Part shown: positions 46,393 to 56,557 of the stretch, in pieces
How positions within the stretch are numbered: the first letter of the stretch is position 1
Layout of the letters: each line of letters starts with the position of its first letter
Source of the DNA: Rhizobium johnstonii 3841
GTDB lineage: Bacteria > Pseudomonadota > Alphaproteobacteria > Rhizobiales > Rhizobiaceae
Length of the DNA stretch: 64,000 nucleotides
Direction of reading: 5' to 3'
NCBI RefSeq assembly: GCF_000009265.1
Contig: NC_008380.1
Coordinates: 377,501 to 441,500, forward strand
Program-made: the position numbers and the translations under genes
Notes under the pieces: generated by a model
What the model was told of the DNA's origin: nothing
The model's input: the letters and a program-made list of their open reading frames with translations, nothing else
The model's database searches: none

Positions 46393-47997
46393 TCAATTCA
46401 ACCCGGAAATAAAACCTCTGCGAGAAATTAGCGCAATCAAAATCAGCAGCACCTCGGTCAACCAGAAGTATGTTTGTCGGGGAAATGTCGTTCCGACTCC
46501 ATCGCTGATGCTATCGAGCGTTGCATCGACGAAGCCGGTTTCTCCAAGATCGAGGCCCGCAATAATTTCCCCATGCGCATTCACCAGCGCTGAAATGCCG
46601 CTATTGGCGTCGCGAATCAGCGGCAGGCCGGTTTCAACAGCCCGTACCCGCGCCTGCTGGAAATGCTGGTAGGGGCCGGGCGTCACGCCAAACCAAGCGT
46701 CATTGGTGATATTGAGGATTGCGTTGGCGTCTTTTATGTCACCGGTCATTTCGCCGGGAAAAATGATCTCGTAACAGATCAGCGGATAGAGATTGAGCCC
46801 GCCGGGCAGCGCCAGCAGGTGCCGGCTTGCCGCGGCCGAAAAGCCGCCCGGAATCTCGACGACGTTCTGGATGCCGAATTCGGTGAGCACGTCCTCGAAG
46901 GGCAGATACTCGCCGAAGGGCACCAGATGCACCTTGTCGGAGGCGGCGATGATCTGGCCGCGGCCATCGATCACGTAGATGGAATTATAGTAGCGCGGCG
47001 GCGTGCCTGGCCCCATCTCCTCGGCGCGTACGGCGCCGGCGATCAGGATCTGATCGTCGTCGAGCGTATCGGCAATCCGCGTCAGCGCATCCTGATTGTC
47101 GGTCAGGATGAAGGGGATCGACGTTTCCGGCCAGACGATGATATCGGGCTTGCGCCCGCCATTCTTCGGCGCTTCGGCCGACAGCTTCAGATGCGTCTCG
47201 AAGATCGCGGCGCGGTCGACGTCGTTATCCATTTTCTCTGTCTGGTCGATCGCCGGCTGCACCAGCCGCACCACCGGCCGCTTGTCCTCAGGCAATGTGT
47301 CCGGTCGTGGCGCGAGATGGAGAGCATAGGCGCCATAACCGAGATGGGCGGCAAAGAAGAGGGCGGCGAGCGCGATGCCCGTCCGTGCCCCTTGCCGCGT
47401 CCCGGCAAGGGCAGGCGCAGAAAAGACGAAGACGGCGAGGGCCGTCACGCCCATCGCCCCGATCACATGCGCCGACTGCATCATCAGCGGAACCGGCATG
47501 ATGCCGTAGCCGATGGCGTTCCAGGGAAAGCCGGTGAGGATCACGCTTCGAAGCCATTCCATCAGCCCGAAGCCTGCCGCAAGCGCGGCGATCCGCCCCA
47601 TGCCATCAGACCAGACGATGCGGGCAAGGGCGGCCGCCAGGCCGTAGAAGATCGCAAGACAGGCCGGCAGCCCGAAAATTGCCAGCGGCAGCGCCCAGGC
47701 GAATTCCTCTTGATCGACCAGCAGCGCATGGCCGAGCCACCAGAGGCCGGCGACGAAATAGCCGAAACCGAACAGCCAACCGGTGGCAAACGCCGGCCAC
47801 AGCCTGCCGATCAGGCCGCTTTCAGGCGAAGCAGCCGCCCCGTCGATCAGCCAGACGAGCAGGGTGAAGGAAACGAACATCGCCGCGAAAAAGCCGATAG
47901 GCGGCAGCGCCAGAACCGCGAATGCCCCGGCTGCGATAGCCAGCAGCGACCGTTTGAAACCCCAGACGAGGATAACCCTGTCCGCAAGCCGCTCCAT
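46393..47997 (-). CDS. lnt: apolipoprotein N-acyltransferase
   Basis: This inner-membrane enzyme adds the third acyl chain to lipoproteins. The 534-residue protein has about six N-terminal membrane helices, then a nitrilase-fold domain with the catalytic triad Glu in WPETSIPF near 290, Lys in DKVHLVPFGEYLP near 354 and Cys in LICYEIIFP near 409, and a last membrane helix. Start 47997 (MERLAD) follows GGGAG; nine further residues upstream are open. It is downstream of the phoH-ybeY-corC genes, as in many Gram-negatives. Confidence 0.94.
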   Translation of the reverse strand: MERLADRVILVWGFKRSLLAIAAGAFAVLALPPIGFFAAMFVSFTLLVWLIDGAAASPESGLIGRLWPAFATGWLFGFGYFVAGLWWLGHALLVDQEEFAWALPLAIFGLPACLAIFYGLAAALARIVWSDGMGRIAALAAGFGLMEWLRSVILTGFPWNAIGYGIMPVPLMMQSAHVIGAMGVTALAVFVFSAPALAGTRQGARTGIALAALFFAAHLGYGAYALHLAPRPDTLPEDKRPVVRLVQPAIDQTEKMDNDVDRAAIFETHLKLSAEAPKNGGRKPDIIVWPETSIPFILTDNQDALTRIADTLDDDQILIAGAVRAEEMGPGTPPRYYNSIYVIDGRGQIIAASDKVHLVPFGEYLPFEDVLTEFGIQNVVEIPGGFSAAASRHLLALPGGLNLYPLICYEIIFPGEMTGDIKDANAILNITNDAWFGVTPGPYQHFQQARVRAVETGLPLIRDANSGISALVNAHGEIIAGLDLGETGFVDATLDSISDGVGTTFPRQTYFWLTEVLLILIALISRRGFISGLN

Positions 47998-48077
47998 GCG
48001 CACTCCCATCAAACCGCGAATCAACCCATTCGCAGTCTTTCAAAAAAGCGGCTCTTTGTCCCGTCAGTTGGGTCCTG

Positions 48078-49223
48078 TCAGTTGGCGGTCGATTTCGCCG
48101 GCCGATCGTCGCCGGTCTCGGAGCCGGGAGCGGCGTCGCCGTCCGCCTTCGCGCGGCGGCGGATCGCGTGGCGCTTGCGGGTGATGCGCAGCCGCTTGAT
48201 GCGGCGCGGATCGGCGTCGAGAATGTGGAATTCGAAGCCCGGCAGCGCCTGGACGACCTCGCCGCGCACCGGGATGCGGCCGAGTGCGGAGAAGATCAGG
48301 CCGCCCAGCGTATCGACCTCGTCGACCTGCTCGCTGATGTCGAAATCCGGCCCGATCGCTTGGGCGATCTCTTCCAGCTCGACGCGGGCGTCGGCGATGA
48401 ACATGTCCTCGGCGACGCGCTTGAACATCACCTCTTCGTCGTCATGTTCGTCGTCGATGTCGCCGACCACCATTTCGACGATGTCTTCATGCGAGGCAAG
48501 CCCGTCGGTGCCGCCATATTCGTCGATGACGAGCGCCATCTGTGTGCGGTTCACCTGCATCCGTCGCAACAGGTCTGACGCCAGCATTGACGGCGGCACG
48601 AACAGGATCTTGCGGATGATACCGGCCTCGGCCAGCGTCTTTTGCAGGTCGACGCGGGCGAGGTCGAAATTCTGCTTGGCCGAACGCGCGGTCTTCTGGA
48701 TGTTTTCGGGTGCAACCTCGATCGCCGGCACGACGGTGGTCGGTTTTGTCGGACCGCGGCGCTTGTTGCGGGCCTGCTTGGCGACATAGGAGAGCAGGTC
48801 GCGGATATGCACCATGCCGCGCGGATCGTCGAGCGTATCGGCATAGACAGGCATGCGTGAGCGGCCGGATTCCTCAAAGAGGATCATCAGTTCGCCGATG
48901 GTGATGTTCTGGTCGACCGCCTCGATATCGGCGCGCGGCACCATCACGTCGGCGACGCGGACCTCGCGAAAGCGCAGGATGTTGTTGAGCATCGCCCGTT
49001 CGTCGGGCGAAAAGGCGTCGTCGCCGGCCGCATCGGTCATCAGCGCGTCGGCGAGATCCTCGCGCAGTCGCGAGCCCTGCTGCGGGCGAAGGATGCGCGC
49101 GGCGCGCGACCAGAAGGATTGCGATCGGCCAGAGGGCCGACTACTACTGCCTGCCTCGTCCGAAGAGGAGGATGGCTCGGAGTCCTTGGCGTCTGCCGCC
49201 GGCTTCGTCGTAAAGTCGCTCAT
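48078..49223 (-). CDS. corC: CBS-domain hemolysin/CorC family protein
   Basis: The 381-residue protein has no membrane domain. An N-terminal low-complexity Ser-rich tail leads to two CBS repeats ([16 protein letters not shown] near residue 100, and a second around 190-230 with [22 protein letters not shown]) and a C-terminal CorC_HlyC domain. CorC links to Mg/Co efflux and membrane homeostasis. Its start overlaps the ybeY stop by ATGA. It stands in the miaB-phoH-ybeY-corC-lnt run. Confidence 0.92.
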   Translation of the reverse strand: MSDFTTKPAADAKDSEPSSSSDEAGSSSRPSGRSQSFWSRAARILRPQQGSRLREDLADALMTDAAGDDAFSPDERAMLNNILRFREVRVADVMVPRADIEAVDQNITIGELMILFEESGRSRMPVYADTLDDPRGMVHIRDLLSYVAKQARNKRRGPTKPTTVVPAIEVAPENIQKTARSAKQNFDLARVDLQKTLAEAGIIRKILFVPPSMLASDLLRRMQVNRTQMALVIDEYGGTDGLASHEDIVEMVVGDIDDEHDDEEVMFKRVAEDMFIADARVELEEIAQAIGPDFDISEQVDEVDTLGGLIFSALGRIPVRGEVVQALPGFEFHILDADPRRIKRLRITRKRHAIRRRAKADGDAAPGSETGDDRPAKSTAN

Positions 49224-49735
49224 GGTTCCATTTTAAGGTCTTGACCCTCGTAGGGATCAGATAGGCCGAGCTGCGCCAAAATGCGAGTCTCCAACCCCTC
49301 CATAATTTCGGCTTCGGCACTATTCATATGGTCGTAGCCGAGAAGATGCAAGAAACCGTGCACCAGAAGATGGGTCAGGTGGTCGTCGAAACTCTTTTCG
49401 AGCTCGGCCGCTTCCCGCTCCAGCGTCTCCCGGGCGATGATGATGTCGCCGAGCATCGGGCCGGGCATCTTGCCGGGCTGAACCGGAAAGGCCGGAAAGG
49501 AGAGCACGTTGGTCGCCTTGTCCTTGCCGCGCCACTCGGCGTTGATGTCCTGGATCGAGGCGTCGTCGGTGAAAACAAGCGAAACCTCGGGCGCCATCGT
49601 CGGGAAGGGCTGCTTCTCGCTGTCGCGGAGATAAACCGCGGCGGCACCGAGCACACGTTCGCAAAACGACAGCAGCGTCTCCTCGCCGGGCCAGCCGATG
49701 TCCTCGACGCTGATCTGGATGTCGAGTTCGGCCAT
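49220..49735 (-). CDS. ybeY: endoribonuclease YbeY
   Basis: This zinc-dependent RNase acts in 16S rRNA 3'-end maturation and ribosome quality control. The 171-residue protein has the H-x3-H-x5-H motif as [15 protein letters not shown] near residue 130 and the [19 protein letters not shown] segment. Its ATG overlaps the phoH stop by one base and corC overlaps its end. Confidence 0.95.
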   Translation of the reverse strand: MAELDIQISVEDIGWPGEETLLSFCERVLGAAAVYLRDSEKQPFPTMAPEVSLVFTDDASIQDINAEWRGKDKATNVLSFPAFPVQPGKMPGPMLGDIIIARETLEREAAELEKSFDDHLTHLLVHGFLHLLGYDHMNSAEAEIMEGLETRILAQLGLSDPYEGQDLKMEP

Positions 49736-50784
49736 TAGCCCTGCCGGCTGACGTCTTCGGCGACGGCATAGGTGGAATCATAGGCCCTGACGATGCGCCC
49801 GACCAGCGGGTGGCGGACGACGTCGGTATCCGTGAAGCGCACGATCGAGATGCCTTCGACGCCGTTCAGAAGCTGCAAGGCCTCGACGAGGCCGGATTTG
49901 ACGCCGCGCGGCAGGTCGATCTGGCTCGGGTCGCCGGTGACGATCATGCGCGCATTTTCGCCGAGACGCGTCAGGAACATCTTCATCTGCATCGACGTCG
50001 TGTTCTGCGCTTCGTCGAGGATGATGGCGGCATTGGCGAGCGTGCGGCCGCGCATGAAGGCGAGCGGCGCGATTTCGATGACGCCGGCAGTGATCGCCCG
50101 GTCGACCTTGTCGGCAGGGATCATGTCGTAGAGCGCATCATAGAGCGGGCGAAGATAGGGATCGACCTTTTCCTTCATGTCCCCGGGCAGGAAGCCGAGG
50201 CGCTCGCCGGCCTCGACGGCCGGGCGCGACAGGATGATCTTTTCGACAGCGCCGCGCTCCAAGAGCTGGGCGGCATGGGCAACGGCGAGATAGGTCTTGC
50301 CGGTGCCGGCCGGGCCGACACCGAAGACAAGCTCGGCGCGTTCCAGCGCCCTGATATAGGCGTCCTGGGTTGGCGTACGGGCGATGATCGTCTTCTTGCG
50401 GGTGGAAACCTGCGCCATCGTCAGCTTGGCCTTGCGCTCCATGGTCGGCAGGCTGAGCTGATCGTCGGCGGCGACCGCCATGCGGATTGCACCCTCGACG
50501 TCGGATCGTTCCACGCTGCCGCCTTTCTGAAGTTTTTCATAGAGATAGTCGAGCGTGCGCCGCGCCTGGTTGGTGGTCACGATATCGCCGGTGATGACGA
50601 CCGAATTGCCGCGTGCCCGCGCATCGATGTTCAGCCGTTGCTCGAGCAGCTTGAGGTTTTGGTCGAATTGACCAAAGAGCTCGCTGGCGAACCGGTTGTT
50701 CTCGAACGTCAGGACGAAGTGATTGGTATCGCTCGGCGTGCGGGGGTGGCGCGGTGAAGAAGAAACCAATTCTTGTCCGTTCAA
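49735..50784 (-). CDS. PhoH family ATPase (YbeZ)
   Basis: The 349-residue protein has an N-terminal KH-like RNA-binding region and a PhoH ATPase domain: Walker [19 protein letters not shown] near residue 155, Walker [13 protein letters not shown] near 250, and [24 protein letters not shown]. The start codon is TTG (50784), with AGGAG nine bases upstream and no ATG nearby. It is between miaB and ybeY; YbeZ is a known YbeY partner in rRNA processing. Confidence 0.93.
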   Translation of the reverse strand: MNGQELVSSSPRHPRTPSDTNHFVLTFENNRFASELFGQFDQNLKLLEQRLNIDARARGNSVVITGDIVTTNQARRTLDYLYEKLQKGGSVERSDVEGAIRMAVAADDQLSLPTMERKAKLTMAQVSTRKKTIIARTPTQDAYIRALERAELVFGVGPAGTGKTYLAVAHAAQLLERGAVEKIILSRPAVEAGERLGFLPGDMKEKVDPYLRPLYDALYDMIPADKVDRAITAGVIEIAPLAFMRGRTLANAAIILDEAQNTTSMQMKMFLTRLGENARMIVTGDPSQIDLPRGVKSGLVEALQLLNGVEGISIVRFTDTDVVRHPLVGRIVRAYDSTYAVAEDVSRQG

Positions 50785-50802
50785 GCGGTCAGGCTCCTTG
50801 GG

Positions 50803-52224
50803 TTAGACCGCAGCCTCTGCGTGTTCGGCAAACAGGCTGTTTGTTCCGGTCCCTGTGATTCGCACTTTAATAATGTCACCGATTTGCGATGCTTTTGCAT
50901 CAACATTCACTGATTGAAGCCAGGGAGAACGTCCGATTAGTTGTTCCGGCATGCGACCGGGCTTTTCGAGCAACAGGTCGATCTCTTTGCCGACGCAAGA
51001 TTCGGCAAATTCCTGCTGCTGCTTCAGAAGAAGCATTTGCAGGCGTTCCAGCCGTTCTGCCTTGATCTCTTCCGGCACCTGGTCCTTCAGTTCCGCGCCG
51101 GGCGTGCCCGGCCGTGTCGAGTATTTGAACGAGAAGGCCTGTGCATAACGGACCTCCTCCACAAGTCTCAATGTATCCTTAAAATCCTCATCTGTCTCCC
51201 CCGGAAAGCCGGTGATGAAATCGCCCGACAGCGCAATGTCGGGCCGCACCGTGCGAATGCGCTCGATCAGCGCCAGATATTCGGCCGCCGTGTGGCGCCG
51301 GTTCATCGCTTTCAGGATGCGGTCGGAGCCCGATTGCACCGGCAGGTGCAGATAAGGCATCAGTGCGCTGAGGTCGCGATGGGCATTGATCAGCCGGTCG
51401 TCCATGTCGCGCGGATGGCTTGTGGTATAGCGCAGCCGCGCAAGGCCGGGGATCTCGGCCAGCCGGTAGAGCAGGTCGCCGAGGCTCCATGCCTCGCCTT
51501 GGCTCCCGGCGCCGTGCCAGGCGTTGACATTCTGCCCGAGCAGGGTGATTTCGCGCACCCCGCTGTCGGCGAGCTTTTCGGCTTCCTCGACGATCTGGGA
51601 AACCGAACGCGACACTTCCGAGCCGCGTGTATAGGGCACGACGCAGAAGGTGCAGAATTTGTCGCAGCCTTCCTGCACCGTCAGGAAGGCGGTGACGCCG
51701 CGGGCGCGGATCCTTCGGCTCTCGGCGATCGGCAGATGCTCGAACTTGTCCTCGATCGCATATTCGGTGTCGACGACGCGCTGGCCTTGTTTGGCCCGGC
51801 GCAACGCCTCCGGCAGGCGGTGGTAGGTCTGCGGGCCGATGACGACGTCGACGGCGGGTGCACGGCGCAGGATCTCTTCGCCTTCGGCCTGGGCGACGCA
51901 GCCGGCAACGCCGATCATCATCTCCCGTCCGTCCGCCGCCTTCTTCTTTTTCATCTCGCGCAGCCGCCCGAGCGCCGAATAGACCTTCTCGGCCGCCTTC
52001 TCGCGGATATGGCAGGTGTTGAGGAGAACGAGGTCCGCCACTTCCATATCTTCCGTCGGCTCATAGCCGTCGCGGGCGAGCGCATCGCTCATGCGCATGG
52101 AATCGTAGACGTTCATCTGACAGCCATAGGTCTTGATGAAGACCTTGCGGCTGTTGCTGCCGTCGCGGAGGCTCTCGCTGGGAATTGCCTCGGGGGCCTG
52201 GAGAAGGGCGCTGTCCTGTGTCAT
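50803..52224 (-). CDS. miaB: tRNA-2-methylthio-N6-dimethylallyladenosine synthase
   Basis: This radical-SAM methylthiotransferase modifies A37 of tRNAs. The 473-residue protein has the N-terminal UPF0004 domain ([12 protein letters not shown] near residue 33 with further Cys in [11 protein letters not shown] and GVAGCVAQ), the radical-SAM C-x3-C-x2-C in [15 protein letters not shown] near 187, and a C-terminal TRAM domain. phoH follows at 18 bp. Upstream lies the 356-bp terminal-repeat element. Confidence 0.96.
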   Translation of the reverse strand: MTQDSALLQAPEAIPSESLRDGSNSRKVFIKTYGCQMNVYDSMRMSDALARDGYEPTEDMEVADLVLLNTCHIREKAAEKVYSALGRLREMKKKKAADGREMMIGVAGCVAQAEGEEILRRAPAVDVVIGPQTYHRLPEALRRAKQGQRVVDTEYAIEDKFEHLPIAESRRIRARGVTAFLTVQEGCDKFCTFCVVPYTRGSEVSRSVSQIVEEAEKLADSGVREITLLGQNVNAWHGAGSQGEAWSLGDLLYRLAEIPGLARLRYTTSHPRDMDDRLINAHRDLSALMPYLHLPVQSGSDRILKAMNRRHTAAEYLALIERIRTVRPDIALSGDFITGFPGETDEDFKDTLRLVEEVRYAQAFSFKYSTRPGTPGAELKDQVPEEIKAERLERLQMLLLKQQQEFAESCVGKEIDLLLEKPGRMPEQLIGRSPWLQSVNVDAKASQIGDIIKVRITGTGTNSLFAEHAEAAV

Positions 52225-52274
52225 GGCGCGCTATTTAGTGGTTTTTGCCGCCGGAGAAAATCGAAATCTTCTTC

Positions 52275-52630
52275 TAGAACCTTTCCTGGTCAGATTGCAG
52301 CATTCTGTTGGCTCAAACGGAGTCGAATGCTCGACCGGCCGGCGCGCGTCGTAGCCCGGCTCTACGGCCAAGCCGGCCGATCGAGCAGGCGGCCCGTTTC
52401 AGCCAACCCTCCCGCAGATTTGCCTGGCAAATCTGCAAGACTTTAGAATCGCCGGACGCACCTATTGCTTCGCATGGCGAAGCAGTGCGGCCGGTGGGCC
52501 GGGCATCTTTCCGCCAGGATCAGAGGCGATCGACTCGGACGTACCAAGAGGTATGCCCGTCGCCAATCGCCTCTGCCCTGACAAAAACCTGCTCCGGCAG
52601 AATGCTGCAATCTGACCAGGAAAGGCTCTA
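52275..52630. mobile_element. 356-bp MITE-like element with 33-bp terminal inverted repeats
   Basis: The ends, 52275-52307 and 52598-52630, are inverted copies with one mismatch (TAGAACCTTTCC versus TAGAGCCTTTCC, then identical to CATTCTG). Both begin and end with TA, so a TA target duplication like that of IS630/mariner-type elements is possible. The inside is packed with stems: a 16-bp arm pair TGCTCGACCGGCCGGC/GCCGGCCGATCGAGCA, GCAGATTTGCC-T-GGCAAATCTGC, GCTTCGC-ATG-GCGAAGC, and CAGAGGCGAT/ATCGCCTCTG. No ORF is convincing. Its last bases form the plsC stop codon. Confidence 0.7.
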
Positions 52631-53425
52631 AGAGATTTCCCGCCCGCGCAGGCGGCTGTTCAGGAGGTTGCGGATGCGCAAGGAGATCGTTGCGCTCACC
52701 TCCTTGCGGCTGGTCTCGGCGCGGTAATCCACCGCCTCGCCGAAGGAAACCTCGGCGTCGATGGCGCCGCAGCGCACGATGTCGAGGAGGTGCGGCAGCA
52801 GCTCGATATCACCCGGCCAGGCGGCGAGCGGCCGGTGATAACGCCCCATGGCGATGCCGTGAACCCTGGTATAGGCAACCGCCACCGGCTGCACCACGAC
52901 CGTTCCCGTCGGCGAATAAGGCACGGCCATCGCGGCGGCACCGAATAGCGAGGACTTGACCTCCAGCAGCCGGTTGCCATCCGAGGTCGTGCCCTCGGGG
53001 AAGAGCACGACGATCTCACCGTCGGCCATTCGCCCGGCGATCTCATTTGCCTGATGACCGGTCTTGCGCCGCTCCTCGCGCACGACGAAGACGCTCTTCT
53101 GCAGCTTGGCGAGCGTGCCGAAGATCGGCCATTCGCGCACCTCGATCTTGGCGATGAAGACGACGTCGGCAACGGCCGACATCACCATGATATCCAGCCA
53201 GGAGGAATGGTTGGAACAGAGCATCAGCGGCCGGCGATCTTCCAGCTTGCCGCTCACGCGGACGCGGATGCCGAGGCAATAGCAGACGATCCGGTGCCAA
53301 GCGCGCGGAAGCCGGCGCCGCAGCCGCCAGTCGAACCGCAGCGCCAATACCTGCAGCGGCATGAGCACGATGCTGACGGCAAGGATGACGACCGCGGCGA
53401 AGGCGATGCGCAGCCAGGCGATCAA
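52628..53425 (-). CDS. plsC: 1-acyl-sn-glycerol-3-phosphate acyltransferase
   Basis: The 265-residue inner-membrane enzyme makes phosphatidic acid from lysophosphatidate. An N-terminal membrane helix (FAAVVILAVSIVLMPLQVLAL) precedes the acyltransferase motifs NHSSWLD (H-x4-D) near residue 73, and VVLFPEGTTSDGNRL near 145. The stop codon TAG lies within the last three bases of the neighbouring repeat element, so that insertion may have altered the C terminus. It follows mur on the same strand. An olsA-type role in ornithine lipid synthesis is an alternative. Confidence 0.88.
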   Translation of the reverse strand: MIAWLRIAFAAVVILAVSIVLMPLQVLALRFDWRLRRRLPRAWHRIVCYCLGIRVRVSGKLEDRRPLMLCSNHSSWLDIMVMSAVADVVFIAKIEVREWPIFGTLAKLQKSVFVVREERRKTGHQANEIAGRMADGEIVVLFPEGTTSDGNRLLEVKSSLFGAAAMAVPYSPTGTVVVQPVAVAYTRVHGIAMGRYHRPLAAWPGDIELLPHLLDIVRCGAIDAEVSFGEAVDYRAETSRKEVSATISLRIRNLLNSRLRGREIS

Positions 53426-53452
53426 ATGCTGGTCTCCCGGGCTGCCATTGCT

Positions 53453-53881
53453 TCAGAGATCTTCTTTCTTCAGCGGAACGCCGTAGAGCTCGAGGCGGTG
53501 GTCGACCAGCCGGAAGCCGTGCTCGCGGGCGATGCGCTCCTGCAGCGCCTCGATCTCCGGCGAGCGGAATTCGATGACCGTGCCGGTCTTCAAGTCGATG
53601 AGATGGTCGTGATGCTCTTCCGGCACCGTTTCGTAGCGCGAGCGCCCGTCGCGGAAGTCGTGCCGGGCGATGATGCCGGCATCCTCGAACAGTTTCACGG
53701 TGCGATAGACGGTCGAGATCGAGATCTTCGCATCGACTTTCACCGAGCGCCGGTAGAGTTCTTCGACGTCGGGATGGTCTTCCGAATCTTCCAGGATGCG
53801 CGCGATCACGCGGCGCTGCTCGGTCATGCGCATGCCGCGTTCGGTGCAAAGCTCCTCAAGGGTCTTGGCTACATCAGTCAT
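53453..53881 (-). CDS. mur: Fur family regulator, Mur-type (manganese-responsive)
   Basis: The 142-residue protein has the Fur winged helix (TEQRRVIARILEDSEDHPDVEELYRRS, then ISISTVYRTVKLFEDAGII) and the metal-binding HHDHLIDLKTG. It lacks the C-x2-C structural zinc pairs of classic Fur. In Rhizobiaceae the single Fur homologue acts as Mur, repressing Mn uptake, while RirA handles iron; this locus fits it. I start at 53881 (MTDVAK), giving the expected 142 residues. fur is the alternative name. Confidence 0.85.
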   Translation of the reverse strand: MTDVAKTLEELCTERGMRMTEQRRVIARILEDSEDHPDVEELYRRSVKVDAKISISTVYRTVKLFEDAGIIARHDFRDGRSRYETVPEEHHDHLIDLKTGTVIEFRSPEIEALQERIAREHGFRLVDHRLELYGVPLKKEDL

Positions 53882-53963
53882 CGCCGGCCTATAGAGATAT
53901 TCGTGTTTCGACAACGCCGCACGGCATTTGCGCCGGCCTGCATGTTATCTCGCTGCCAGGGAA

Positions 53964-54464
53964 CTACCGAAGAACGCGCTTCATGACAAGCGCCGTGGAG
54001 AGGGCGCCGTTTTCTTGTTTGTAGTAACCCTGACGTTCGCCGACCTTTTCGAAGCCGAGCTTGCGGTAGAGGCCAAGCGCTGCGGTATTGCCGTTGTCGA
54101 CCTCGAGAAACATGCTCTCGCCGCCGCGCGAGCGCGCTTCCCGCATCGCCGCCTGCATCAGCCGCCAGCCTAGCCCGGCACGGGCGACCTTCGCCTGCAC
54201 CGCAATCGTCAGGATCTCCGCCTCGCCGGCGACATGGCGGGCGAGGATGAACCCCGGAAGCGGCTTTTTCAGGATGGCATTGGTCTGGCGCGCGACGAAG
54301 CCGAAGACGGTATCTTGCATCAGCAGGCCGTGAAATTCACCGTCGCCCCAGGGCCGGGCGAAGCGCTCGCCGTGCAGGACGGCGACATCGCGGCAATCCT
54401 CGCGCTCCATGGCGATGATCTCGAATTCCGGTTTCAGCGTCAGATAGGCTTCCAGCATCGTCAT
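53964..54464 (-). CDS. rimI: ribosomal protein S18-alanine N-acetyltransferase (RimI-like GNAT)
   Basis: The 166-residue GNAT protein has VAGEAEILTIAVQAKVARAGLGWRLMQAAMREARSRGGESMFLEV and NGNTAALGLYRKLGFEKVGERQGYY, the acetyl-CoA loop and RimI signature. Its start overlaps tsaB by ATGA, the classical tsaB-rimI pair. RimI acetylates S18; in many bacteria it accompanies the t6A genes. Confidence 0.9.
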   Translation of the reverse strand: MTMLEAYLTLKPEFEIIAMEREDCRDVAVLHGERFARPWGDGEFHGLLMQDTVFGFVARQTNAILKKPLPGFILARHVAGEAEILTIAVQAKVARAGLGWRLMQAAMREARSRGGESMFLEVDNGNTAALGLYRKLGFEKVGERQGYYKQENGALSTALVMKRVLR

Positions 54465-55123
54465 ACTCGTCGCGCAATCGCGTACCCGGCCTGCGGCTTG
54501 GCATCGGGTCCGCGCAGATAAAGGGGCTTCGGCTTTCCGGCATTGGGGGAGGCGGCAGCGCCCAGGCGCGCCACGACGGAGATCGGGAATCTGTTGGTGT
54601 GATCGCCGCCGGCGTCGGCCTTGAGGAGGGACGTCGCCGAACCGGTAATCTCGCCGTCGAAGCCGGCGGCAAAAGCCTGCGCTTCCGCAACGCTGACTGC
54701 CCGTGGCGCGTCGAGGGGCGAACCGTCGGCGGCAAAGGACTGGAGGTAGATTTCGTCCCGCTTGGCATCCATCGCCGCCAGCACGGCGCGATGAGGCGTC
54801 TTGTCGCGCTGGGCTGATGCCATGACTTCGAGCGTGGTGACGCCGACGGCCGGCACATTGAGGGAAAGCGCAAAACCGCGGGCTGCGGCAACGCCGACGC
54901 GGATGCCGGTAAAGGAGCCGGGACCGATGGTGACGGCAAGGCGGTCGATATCCGAAAGGGCCAGTCCCGCCTGATCGAGTGCGCGATCGACGATACCAAT
55001 CATATGTTCAGCATGGCCCTTGCCGATCATGTCCGATGCCTCCCCCAGCACCGTATCCCTGCCGCTGTCATAGACGGCGGCAGCGCAGTCCACACCTGCC
55101 GTGTCGAGCGCCAGAATGATCAT
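54461..55123 (-). CDS. tsaB: tRNA threonylcarbamoyladenosine biosynthesis protein TsaB
   Basis: The 220-residue ASKHA-fold protein is the TsaD partner needed for the t6A37 modification. It begins MIILALDTAGVDCAAAVYD, has DRLAVTIGPGSFTGIRVGVAAARGFAL near residue 60-85 and the PHRAVLAAMDAKRDEIYLQ segment, all conserved in TsaB/YeaZ. rimI overlaps its 3' end. Confidence 0.94.
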   Translation of the reverse strand: MIILALDTAGVDCAAAVYDSGRDTVLGEASDMIGKGHAEHMIGIVDRALDQAGLALSDIDRLAVTIGPGSFTGIRVGVAAARGFALSLNVPAVGVTTLEVMASAQRDKTPHRAVLAAMDAKRDEIYLQSFAADGSPLDAPRAVSVAEAQAFAAGFDGEITGSATSLLKADAGGDHTNRFPISVVARLGAAASPNAGKPKPLYLRGPDAKPQAGYAIARRV

Positions 55124-55211
55124 GCCATCAATTTCCGAATAAACCAGTGTCGCCTATCGATAAATCCGTTCGGCCGAACCTGAGATGAACGGCGGGACGA
55201 ATTCAGGATTT

Positions 55212-55778
55212 TTAAGCGGCAATCACTTCCTGCACTTCCGGAACGAAATGGCGCAGCAGGTTCTGGACGCCGTGCTTCAGCGTTGCCGTCGAAGACGGGC
55301 AGCCGGCGCAGGAACCCTTCATGTTCAGATAGACCTTGCCATCCTTGAAGCCGCGGAAGGTGATGTCGCCGCCATCCTGGGCAACGGCCGGGCGCACGCG
55401 GGTCTCCAGAAGCTCCTTGATGGTCAGCACGATCGATTCATCGCCTTCGTCGAAGAATTCGTCGTCGGCATCTGCGTCTTCGGAGAGGATGGAGGCATCG
55501 CCCATGACCGGCTTGCCGGACATGAAGTGCTCCATGATCGAGCCTAATATAGCCGGCTTAAGATGCTGCCAGTCGGCATTGTCCTTGGAGACGGAAATGA
55601 AATCATAGCCGAAATAGACGCCGGTGACGCCTGATATTTCGAACAGGCGGGCAGCAAGCGGCGAGGCTTGAGCCTCCTCAGTGCTGCGGAACTCGGCCGT
55701 GCCGTTTTCCATCACCACCTTGCCCGGCAGGAACTTCTGCGTAGCGGGGTTCGGCGTGGCTTCGGTCTGAATGAACAT
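55212..55778 (-). CDS. NifU/NfuA family Fe-S carrier protein
   Basis: The 188-residue protein has an N-terminal Nfu_N domain (MFIQTEATPNPATQKFLPGK) and a C-terminal NifU domain with the cluster-binding C-x2-C in GSCAGCPSSTATLKHGV near residue 155. It carries [4Fe-4S] clusters to target proteins. Start 55778 follows GGAG; an ATG four codons upstream overlaps that site. It is the first of the tsaB-rimI-mur-plsC series on this strand. Confidence 0.93.
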   Translation of the reverse strand: MFIQTEATPNPATQKFLPGKVVMENGTAEFRSTEEAQASPLAARLFEISGVTGVYFGYDFISVSKDNADWQHLKPAILGSIMEHFMSGKPVMGDASILSEDADADDEFFDEGDESIVLTIKELLETRVRPAVAQDGGDITFRGFKDGKVYLNMKGSCAGCPSSTATLKHGVQNLLRHFVPEVQEVIAA

Positions 55779-55885
55779 CTGATTCTCCATGCGGCCGGCC
55801 CATGGTTTCGGCCGTCTTTAGAATGCTTCAAAAGAAGATAAGCCGATTGACGGCTCTAATCAAGAGACTTGTACTCAAGAAATGC

Positions 55886-56000
55886 TAGAACAGGATGATT
55901 TCATGCCTGTTCGGCCTAAGATCTGAATCCTGTTCTAAATTAGATAGTTAGAGCATGATTTCGTCCGAAAACCGCTCACAGTTTTCGGCATCATGCTTTA
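55886..56000. repeat. RIME-like palindromic repeat, copy B
   Basis: Two palindromes in tandem: TAGAACAGGAT...ATCCTGTTCTA, then AGCATGAT...ATCATGCT enclosing CCGAAAAC/GTTTTCGG. It matches copy A (27017-27120) in order and most positions. Its end overlaps the universal stress protein stop codon. Confidence 0.8.
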
Positions 56001-56489
56001 GCAGAGAGCATCGATTTCCTCGTTGGTCAGCGTATCCGGCAGCACGGTGACCGGGATCGGAAACGCCGCTGCGCGACCGGCGACCGAGGAGACCAGCGGC
56101 CCTGGACCTTCCTTTGCCGAACCGGCGGCCAGAACCAGGATCGCCACATCGCGGTCTTCCTCGATCACGGCGTTGATCTGTTCGGCAGCACCGCCCTCGC
56201 GGATGACGACCTCAGGCTCGATGCCGATGGTCTCGCGCACGATCTGGGCGATCTTGGCAACCACCGCCTCGGCCTCTTCACGCGCTTCGGCCCGCATGAT
56301 CTCTTCGACGCCGAGCCATTGCTGGAAATCCCCGTCGGGGATCACGTAGAGCAGCACCAGCCCGCCATTGGAATTTTTCGCGCGCCGGCCGGCATAATGA
56401 ACGGCGCGTTGGCATTCGGGTGTACCGTCGATTACCGCCATGAATTTGCGGCGGTGACCTTCGAGCCGTGAGAGTCGCTTTGATACCAT
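55998..56489 (-). CDS. universal stress protein family protein
   Basis: The 163-residue USP-fold protein has FMAVIDGTPECQRAVHYAGRRA at the first strand, VIREGGAAEQINAVIEEDRDVAILVLAAGSAKEGPGPLVSSV (a variant of the G-x2-G-x9-G-S/T ATP loop) and a final PIPVTVLPDTL strand. The last codon (TAA) is contributed by the RIME repeat, so the C terminus may have been set by that insertion. The function is unknown. Confidence 0.85.
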   Translation of the reverse strand: MVSKRLSRLEGHRRKFMAVIDGTPECQRAVHYAGRRAKNSNGGLVLLYVIPDGDFQQWLGVEEIMRAEAREEAEAVVAKIAQIVRETIGIEPEVVIREGGAAEQINAVIEEDRDVAILVLAAGSAKEGPGPLVSSVAGRAAAFPIPVTVLPDTLTNEEIDALC

Positions 56490-56557
56490 GGCGCGGACTC
56501 TGACACCCGAAGCGGAAAATTTGCAAGCCCAGTTTTTGCCCTGATGCCCCGGAAGAA

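Noticed and set aside
46663..48789. 708-codon plus-strand open frame opposite lnt and corC
   Set aside because: Arg/Gly/Asp-rich shadow of real genes with clear motifs on the minus strand; high GC makes long antisense frames common.
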